From assembly GCA_050954505.1 (NCBI GenBank), contig JBPBPY010000313.1, positions 1 to 8,255 on the forward strand: a stretch of DNA of 8,255 bases. Reading direction: 5' to 3'. This document shows, piece by piece, positions 1 to 3,933 of the stretch. Positions within the stretch are counted from its first letter, which is position 1. Every line of letters begins with the position of its first letter. The position numbers and the translations under genes are program-made. Origin of the DNA: JAQGMO01 sp050954505. GTDB lineage: Bacteria; Pseudomonadota; Gammaproteobacteria; Burkholderiales; Burkholderiaceae_D. The notes below the pieces were generated by a model. The model worked only from the letters and a program-made list of their open reading frames with translations. It was not told the origin of the DNA and ran no database searches.

Positions 1-113
1 GTGGGCTGCTGGGCAGTAATTACCAGGACATTTTTGCATTCATCGTATTGATCGCGGTACTCACCCTGAGGCCTTCCGGCATCATGGGCGAACGCGTCGC
101 TGACCGCGCATAA
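1..113 (+). CDS. livH: LivH, branched-chain amino acid ABC permease, C-terminal end only
   Basis: This is the last 36 codons of a gene that begins before the window, read in the frame starting at base 3 and ending with TAA at 111-113. The peptide has one hydrophobic stretch (IFAFIVLIAVLTL) followed by RPSGIMGERVADRA. The ending 'LRPSGIMGE' is typical of LivH-type permeases, where it follows the last membrane helix and faces the cytoplasm. LivH pairs with LivM to form the inner-membrane channel of a high-affinity branched-chain amino acid importer. The identity is supported mainly by context: livM starts 10 bases after its stop, followed by livG and livF. Only the tail is visible, so substrate preference cannot be judged. 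Confidence 0.85.
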   Translation, partial: GLLGSNYQDIFAFIVLIAVLTLRPSGIMGERVADRA

Positions 114-123
114 AGGAGATTTC

Positions 124-1335
124 GTGAACAGCCTCTCCCATAACAATCGCCGCTCCAAGACCTTGATCGGTTATGCAGCATTGGGCATTCTTCTCGTCGC
201 GTTTCCATTTTTTGCCGCCAACTACGGCAACTCATGGGTACGCATCATGGATATCGCGCTGCTCTACATCATGCTGGCGCTGGGCCTGAACATCGTGGTC
301 GGTTTTGCCGGCCTGCTCGATCTTGGCTACATTGCCTTCTATGCGCTAGGCGCGTATCTGACCGGCCTGTTGTCGTCGCCGCAGTTTGCCGCCTTGCTGG
401 AATCCTTCGTCAACCAGTACCCACCCGTGGGCGCGGCGCTGATTTCCTTCTTTGGCCCCGAGATTGCGCAGAACGGCATTCACCTGTCGATCTGGGTCAT
501 CGTGCCGCTGTCGGCGGCGTTTGCCGGCCTGCTCGGTGCACTGCTCGGCGCACCAACGCTCAAACTGCGCGGCGACTACCTGGCCATCGTCACGCTGGGC
601 TTTGGCGAGATCATCCGCATCTTCATGAACAACCTCAATGCGCCGGTGAATTTCACCAATGGACCGCAAGGCATCAACATGATCGATCCGATTCGCATCT
701 TCGGCGTCTCGCTCGGTGGCGAAGCTGGTTCGATGGCAACCGTCAAGGTTGCCGGCTTTTCCATGCCATCGGTGAACGCCTACTACTTCATGTTCCTGCT
801 GCTGTGCGTGCTGATCATCTTTGTCTCGATCCGTCTGCAGCATTCCCGCCTGGGACGTGCCTGGGTGGCAATCCGCGAGGACGAGATCGCTGCCAAGGCG
901 ATGGGCATCAATACCCGCAACATGAAGCTGCTGGCGTTTGCCATGGGCGCCTCGTTCGGCGGCGTGGCAGGGTCGATGTTCGCTTCCTTCCAGGGCTTCG
1001 TTTCGCCCGAGTCGTTCTCGCTGACCGAATCGATCGCGGTGCTGGCAATGGTGGTTCTCGGCGGCATGGGCCACATCCCCGGCGTGATTGTCGGCGGCAT
1101 CATCCTGGCAGGCTTGCCGGAAATCCTGCGCCACACGGTCGAGCCCCTGCAGTTGGCCGTGTTCGGCAAGATCCTCATCGAAGCCGAGGTGCTGCGCCAG
1201 CTGCTGTACGGTTTGGCAATGGTCATCATCATGCTGACCCGTCCTGCAGGCTTGTGGCCGTCGCCAAAGCACGAAGACCGCCCTGACGCCGACATCGATC
1301 AACCTGGCAAGGCAACCGGCGTCGTTGCCGCGTAA
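124..1335 (+). CDS. livM: LivM, branched-chain amino acid ABC transporter permease
   Basis: A 403-residue inner-membrane permease of the BPD_transp_2 family, partner of LivH in importing leucine, isoleucine and valine or related amino acids. The start is GTG at 124, preceded by AAGGAG at 113-118 with a 5-base gap; that Shine-Dalgarno overlaps the livH stop. Hydrophobic segments lie near residues 14-33, 42-83, 123-147, 218-236, 265-290, 302-331 and 355-371. Family signatures are GLNIVVGFAGLLDLGYIAFY (54-73), LRGDYLAIVTLGFGEIIR (148-165) and the cytoplasmic coupling loop AIREDEIAAKAMGIN (249-263), which contacts the ATPases. VVLGGMGHIPG (310-320) is also typical. The acidic hydrophilic tail (about 380-403) is cytoplasmic and probably variable. 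Nothing appears truncated. Identity is secure; exact substrate is inferred from the family only, since related importers carry other amino acids or amides. Confidence 0.96.
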   Translation: MNSLSHNNRRSKTLIGYAALGILLVAFPFFAANYGNSWVRIMDIALLYIMLALGLNIVVGFAGLLDLGYIAFYALGAYLTGLLSSPQFAALLESFVNQYPPVGAALISFFGPEIAQNGIHLSIWVIVPLSAAFAGLLGALLGAPTLKLRGDYLAIVTLGFGEIIRIFMNNLNAPVNFTNGPQGINMIDPIRIFGVSLGGEAGSMATVKVAGFSMPSVNAYYFMFLLLCVLIIFVSIRLQHSRLGRAWVAIREDEIAAKAMGINTRNMKLLAFAMGASFGGVAGSMFASFQGFVSPESFSLTESIAVLAMVVLGGMGHIPGVIVGGIILAGLPEILRHTVEPLQLAVFGKILIEAEVLRQLLYGLAMVIIMLTRPAGLWPSPKHEDRPDADIDQPGKATGVVAA

Positions 1336-1344
1336 GGAGAAAAC

Positions 1345-2169
1345 ATGTCATCCACTATCGTTTCCGGGACCACCGACGCCATGACGGCGGCGCCGTTGCA
1401 AGCGGCACCGGCCATCCTGCGCATCGCCGGCGTGTCCAAGCAGTTCGGCGGCCTCAAGGCACTCAACGATGTCGGCATCATCATTGAAAAAGGCCAGATC
1501 TACGGCTTGATCGGCCCCAACGGCGCCGGCAAGACGACCTTCTTCAACGTCATTACCGGTTTGTACCAGCCCGACAGCGGCACCTTCGAGCTGGCCGGCA
1601 AGCCCTATTCACCTTCCGCGCCCCATGAAGTGGCGCGTGCCGGCATTGCCCGCACGTTCCAGAACATCCGCCTGTTCGGTGAAATGACAGCGCTCGAAAA
1701 TGTCATGGTCGGGCGCCATGTGCGCACCACCCAGGGCGTGTTCGGCGCAGTGTTTCGCAACCGCGCCGCACGCGAGGAAGAAGCGCAGATCCGCGCGCGC
1801 GCCCTCGAGCTGCTCGATTTCGTCGGCATCGGCCGCTTTGCCATGCGCACTGCGCGCCACCTTTCCTACGGCGATCAGCGCCGCCTGGAGATTGCTCGTG
1901 CCCTGGCAACCGCCCCGCAGCTGCTGGCGCTTGACGAGCCGGCAGCCGGCATGAACGCCACTGAAAAGCTCGGCCTGCGCGAATTGCTGGTGAAAATCCG
2001 CAGTTCCGGCGCCACCATTTTGCTGATCGAACATGACGTCAAACTGATGATGGGCCTGTGTGACCGCATGACGGTGCTCGACTACGGCCGGCCGATTGCC
2101 GAAGGCACACCGGCGTCGATACAAAAAAATCCCGAAGTGATCAAAGCCTATCTCGGAGCGGCAAACTGA
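1345..2169 (+). CDS. livG: LivG, branched-chain amino acid ABC transporter ATPase
   Basis: A 274-residue ABC ATPase that powers the LivHM channel from the cytoplasmic face. Visible motifs are Walker A GPNGAGKTT (57-65), Q-loop FQNIRLF (105-111), signature LSYGDQRRLEIARAL (173-187; LSYGDQ replaces the textbook LSGGQ and is usual in LivG), Walker B LLALDEP (193-199, catalytic E198) and the switch histidine H230 in IEHDVKLMMGLCD. The C-terminal IAEGTPASIQKNPEVIKAYLG is a LivG family end. The start at 1345 has TAAGGAG at 1333-1339, which includes the livM stop codon, with good spacing. An internal ATG at 1381 (residue 13) is possible, since residues 1-23 before AILRIAGVSKQFGG are poorly conserved-looking, but it has no clear ribosome binding site. 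It lies 9 bases after livM and overlaps livF by one base, so translation is probably coupled. Confidence 0.96.
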   Translation: MSSTIVSGTTDAMTAAPLQAAPAILRIAGVSKQFGGLKALNDVGIIIEKGQIYGLIGPNGAGKTTFFNVITGLYQPDSGTFELAGKPYSPSAPHEVARAGIARTFQNIRLFGEMTALENVMVGRHVRTTQGVFGAVFRNRAAREEEAQIRARALELLDFVGIGRFAMRTARHLSYGDQRRLEIARALATAPQLLALDEPAAGMNATEKLGLRELLVKIRSSGATILLIEHDVKLMMGLCDRMTVLDYGRPIAEGTPASIQKNPEVIKAYLGAAN

Positions 2170-2915
2170 TGAGTCAAAACGCTGGAACTATCGCTGGTAA
2201 TTTGTTGAGTATTCGCGGCCTGCAGATCGCCTACGGCGGCATCCAGGCCGTCAAAGGCATCGATCTCGATGTCAACAAGGGCGAGTTGATCACGCTCATC
2301 GGTGCCAATGGCGCCGGCAAGACCACCGTGCTCAAGGCAATTACCGGCACGCTGCCGGCTTGCCCGGTGGAGGGGCATATCGAATACGCCGGCACGCCGA
2401 TCAAGGGTCTCAATTCGTTCGACCTGGTGCGCCAGAAGCTGGCCATGGTGCCGGAAGGACGCGGCGTCTTTACCCGCATGTCGATCCAGGAAAACCTGAT
2501 GATGGGCGCCTACACCCGCAGCGACAAGGCGGGCATTGCTGCCGATGTGGAAAAATGGTTCGCCATTTTTCCGCGCCTGCGCGAGCGCGCCAGCCAGATG
2601 GCCGGCACCTTGTCAGGCGGTGAGCAGCAGATGCTGGCCATGGCGCGCGCGCTGATGAGCAATCCAGCCCTGCTGCTGCTCGACGAGCCATCGATGGGCC
2701 TGGCGCCGATCATGGTGGAAAAGATCTTCGAAGTGGTGCGCGATGTCTCGGCGCTCGGGGTGACAGTGCTGCTGGTGGAACAGAATGCCAAGCTGGCCCT
2801 GCAGGCAGCCAACCGTGGCTATGTGATGGACTCCGGCCTCATCACCATCACGGGCGAGGCGGCGCAGTTGCTGGACGATCCGCGCGTGCGGGAAGCCTAC
2901 CTGGGCGAAGGCTAG
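2169..2915 (+). CDS. livF: LivF, branched-chain amino acid ABC transporter ATPase
   Basis: A 248-residue ABC ATPase that forms the second nucleotide-binding subunit with LivG. Motifs are Walker A GANGAGKTT (45-53), the LivF-specific PEGRGVF (95-101) where other ABC proteins have the Q-loop, signature LSGGEQQ (148-154), Walker B LLLLDEPSMGLAP (168-180, E173) and VEQNAKLAL (203-211), where Gln205 stands at the usual switch-histidine position, as is normal for LivF. The start ATG overlaps the livG stop in TGATG (2167-2171), with GGAG at 2155-2158, so coupled translation is likely. The insertion-like CPVEGHIEYAGTPIKG (65-80) matches what I remember of Burkholderiales LivF proteins. It is the last gene of the operon; a perfect hairpin follows at 2941-2967. 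Confidence 0.96.
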   Translation: MSQNAGTIAGNLLSIRGLQIAYGGIQAVKGIDLDVNKGELITLIGANGAGKTTVLKAITGTLPACPVEGHIEYAGTPIKGLNSFDLVRQKLAMVPEGRGVFTRMSIQENLMMGAYTRSDKAGIAADVEKWFAIFPRLRERASQMAGTLSGGEQQMLAMARALMSNPALLLLDEPSMGLAPIMVEKIFEVVRDVSALGVTVLLVEQNAKLALQAANRGYVMDSGLITITGEAAQLLDDPRVREAYLGEG

Positions 2916-2940
2916 AGACCACGCGCCTCCAGGCCGGACA

Positions 2941-2967
2941 GTGGTCCAGGGCAGTCACCTGGACCAC
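2941..2967. terminator. Perfect 10-bp hairpin between convergent genes
   Basis: GTGGTCCAGG (2941-2950) and CCTGGACCAC (2958-2967) are exact reverse complements around a 7-base loop. The hairpin sits 25 bases after the livF stop and 44 bases past the stop of the convergent lipoprotein gene, the expected place for a shared terminator. Neither side has a run of T after the stem, so it is not a textbook intrinsic terminator. It could instead protect mRNA 3' ends or work together with Rho. The inverted repeat is certain; its role is inferred from position. Confidence 0.55.
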
Positions 2968-3011
2968 GGCATGATGCATCCACTACGCTCGCTGCGTGGC
3001 GGGAGCAGGCT

Positions 3012-3557
3012 TCAATAGCGGAAAGCACGGCCGTTTTCAACGCGCACGCGGCTGCCGACATTCAGATCAGCGACGCTGTCCTGGGTAATGGTTTGGTAAC
3101 TGCCATTATCGAGCCGCACCTGGATCTGGTAGGCCACCGATTGTTCGCGGTTGCGCTGCTGGACCTGATTTCCCACCAGGGCACCGCCGACCACGCCGGC
3201 CGCCGTGGCTGCAGTGCGGCCACCGCCGCCGCCAACCTGGTTGCCCAGCAGGCCGCCGACAATGCCGCCGATGACTGCGCCAGCCCCTACACCCGAACCG
3301 CCCGTATTGACCTGCTGGATCGACTCGACCACGCCGAAGCTGGAATAATTTCCCTGGCTTTGCTGCTGCGGATAGGGTTGACTGTAGGGTTGACCATACG
3401 GTTGATTGCCCGGCTGGTTGTAAGGCTGACTGTAAGGTTGTGGATATGGCTGTGGCTGACCATAGCCGTTGTCTGCATTCGGATAGCCGGTGCTTGCGCA
3501 GCCAGCCAGCACACTCAGGGCGAGGACAGTGGTGGCGGCCAGTACGGAAGATTTCAT
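3012..3557 (-). CDS. Glycine-zipper outer-membrane lipoprotein (17 kDa antigen/SlyB-like)
   Basis: A 181-residue predicted lipoprotein. The start at 3557 gives a clean lipoprotein signal: MKSS, a hydrophobic stretch (5-18) and lipobox LAGC with the lipidated Cys20. Residue 21 is Ala rather than Asp, so outer-membrane sorting is expected. The ATG has GGAG five bases upstream. After the signal come seven tandem PYxQ tetrapeptides (37-64, one with Gly for Tyr), then a glycine zipper (about 89-130, with GAGAVIGGIVGGLLGNQVG) resembling the Glycine zipper 2TM/Rick_17kDa_Anti domain. The tail YQIQVRLDNGSYQTITQDSV to VGSRVRVENGRAFRY looks like a small beta domain seen at the C-terminus of SlyB-like proteins. 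The family is linked to envelope integrity, but the exact role here is unknown. An in-frame ATG at 3686 would add 43 residues and bury the signal, so I reject it. It is divergent from the GspE-like gene. Confidence 0.88.
   Translation of the reverse strand: MKSSVLAATTVLALSVLAGCASTGYPNADNGYGQPQPYPQPYSQPYNQPGNQPYGQPYSQPYPQQQSQGNYSSFGVVESIQQVNTGGSGVGAGAVIGGIVGGLLGNQVGGGGGRTAATAAGVVGGALVGNQVQQRNREQSVAYQIQVRLDNGSYQTITQDSVADLNVGSRVRVENGRAFRY
3366..3449 (-). repeat. Seven tandem 12-bp units coding PYxQ
   Basis: Within the lipoprotein gene, 84 bases encode PYPQ PYSQ PYNQ PGNQ PYGQ PYSQ PYPQ (residues 37-64). This is a low-complexity, Pro/Gln/Tyr-rich tether between the lipid anchor and the glycine zipper. 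The 12-bp periodicity at DNA level means copy number could vary by slippage without breaking the frame. The repeat is directly visible; variability is inferred. Confidence 0.85.
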
Positions 3558-3585
3558 GGTGACTCCAGTAACGATGAGGAATTGT

Positions 3586-3619
3586 GTCGGTGTTGCCGAC
3601 GGCAGCGTGCAAGGCACGC
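3586..3619 (-). other. Two short hairpins in the lipoprotein mRNA leader
   Basis: GTCGG (3586-3590) pairs with CCGAC (3596-3600) around 5 bases, and GCGTGC (3605-3610) pairs with GCACGC (3614-3619) around 3 bases. Both lie 29-62 bases ahead of the lipoprotein ATG, inside the roughly 140-base leader expected from the TATAAT at 3702-3707. They do not cover the ribosome binding site and have no T-run, so neither is a clear terminator. They may be simple leader structure affecting stability or translation. Short stems like these also occur by chance. Confidence 0.3.
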
Positions 3620-3701
3620 AGTTTCGGCCAAAGCTTAGCTCAATGGTGGCGCAGGGTCCGTACGTTGCCACATTTAATCCGTCCATTTGCCATGCTGTTC
3701 C

Positions 3702-3707
3702 ATTATA
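3702..3707 (-). promoter_or_regulatory. Consensus -10 box for the lipoprotein gene
   Basis: On the - strand this reads TATAAT, an exact sigma-70 -10 box. The 17-base-spaced -35 position (3725-3730) reads CAGGGA, which is not a recognisable -35. It falls instead on the right arm of the TCAGGG/CCCTGA palindrome at 3715-3731. Transcription would start near 3695 and leave a leader of about 140 bases before the ATG at 3557. A strong -10 with a poor -35 under a palindrome suggests activator- or repressor-controlled expression. This is inferred from sequence only. Confidence 0.5.
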
Positions 3708-3714
3708 GGCTGAG

Positions 3715-3731
3715 TCAGGGCAAGTCCCTGA
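3715..3731. promoter_or_regulatory. Palindrome TCAGGG-N5-CCCTGA, possible operator
   Basis: TCAGGG (3715-3720) and CCCTGA (3726-3731) form a perfect inverted repeat with a 5-base spacer (CAAGT). It begins 7 bases upstream of the lipoprotein -10 box and covers its -35 position. This is the geometry of a dimeric regulator site that would either block or replace sigma contact at -35. I do not recognise the motif as belonging to a named regulator. Confidence 0.4.
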
Positions 3732-3763
3732 TGCTATTACATTGGCTTACTTCAAATCTACAG

Positions 3764-3791
3764 TGTTGCGTCCATGAATAATGACGCAACA
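3764..3791. promoter_or_regulatory. 9-bp inverted repeat in the divergent region, possible operator
   Basis: TGTTGCGTC (3764-3772) and GACGCAACA (3783-3791) are exact reverse complements separated by 10 A/T-rich bases. The centre (about 3777) lies near -66 relative to the expected start of the GspE-like transcript (about 3844) and near -83 relative to that of the lipoprotein gene (about 3695). It is not followed by T-runs, and there is no gene end nearby, so a terminator is unlikely. A binding site for a dimeric regulator serving both divergent genes fits best, but the regulator is unknown. Confidence 0.45.
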
Positions 3792-3808
3792 AGTTCACTA
3801 CTAGTTTG

Positions 3809-3837
3809 TTGCCGCAAAGGCATGGTTTATGTATAGA
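3809..3837 (+). promoter_or_regulatory. Probable sigma-70 promoter of the GspE-like gene
   Basis: TTGCCG (3809-3814) and TATAGA (3832-3837) are separated by exactly 17 bases, each matching four of six consensus positions. Transcription would begin near 3844, leaving a leader of about 90 bases before the ATG at 3934, or 36 bases before the alternative ATG at 3880. The local sequence is A/T-rich compared with the flanking genes. Matches of this quality are moderately common, so this is a prediction. Confidence 0.45.
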
Positions 3838-3933
3838 AATGATGATTTAGGGTAAAGTAAGCAGAGGAAATTCATCATCATGGCCGGCGCCTGGAATTCA
3901 CCTGGCGCAATCGGCCGCGACACAGGAAATGTA

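Larger units (their letters stand above)
3558..3933. other. Divergent intergenic region (lipoprotein / GspE-like)
   Basis: This 376-base stretch has no convincing gene of its own. It carries, from left to right, the lipoprotein leader with two small hairpins, its TATAAT, a palindrome, a longer inverted repeat and the + strand promoter of the GspE-like gene. The last 54 bases (3880-3933) could be coding if the upstream ATG of that gene is used. The middle (about 3660-3860) is visibly richer in A/T than the neighbouring genes, as expected for a shared control region. Confidence 0.6.

Noticed and set aside
234..1286. 350-codon + strand frame overlapping livM
   Set aside because: Product is Arg/His/Cys-rich without recognisable motifs; livM in the other frame has clear family signatures and a ribosome binding site.
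346..1302. Long - strand reading frame (318 codons) opposite livM
   Set aside because: It lies fully opposite a well-supported permease and its product is rich in His, Arg, Gln and Asp with no domain, as expected for the complement of hydrophobic codons.
1381..2169. Shorter LivG from ATG 1381
   Set aside because: Possible, but the ATG at 1345 has a strong TAAGGAG at proper distance and 1381 does not.
3093..3638. + strand frame of 181 codons opposite the lipoprotein gene
   Set aside because: It includes a repetitive Leu/Arg/Ile stretch that is the antisense of the PYxQ repeat, and it has no ribosome binding site or domain.
3558..3686. 43-residue N-terminal extension of the lipoprotein from ATG 3686
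   Set aside because: It would place the lipoprotein signal in the middle of the protein; the internal ATG at 3557 has a good ribosome binding site and a proper lipobox.
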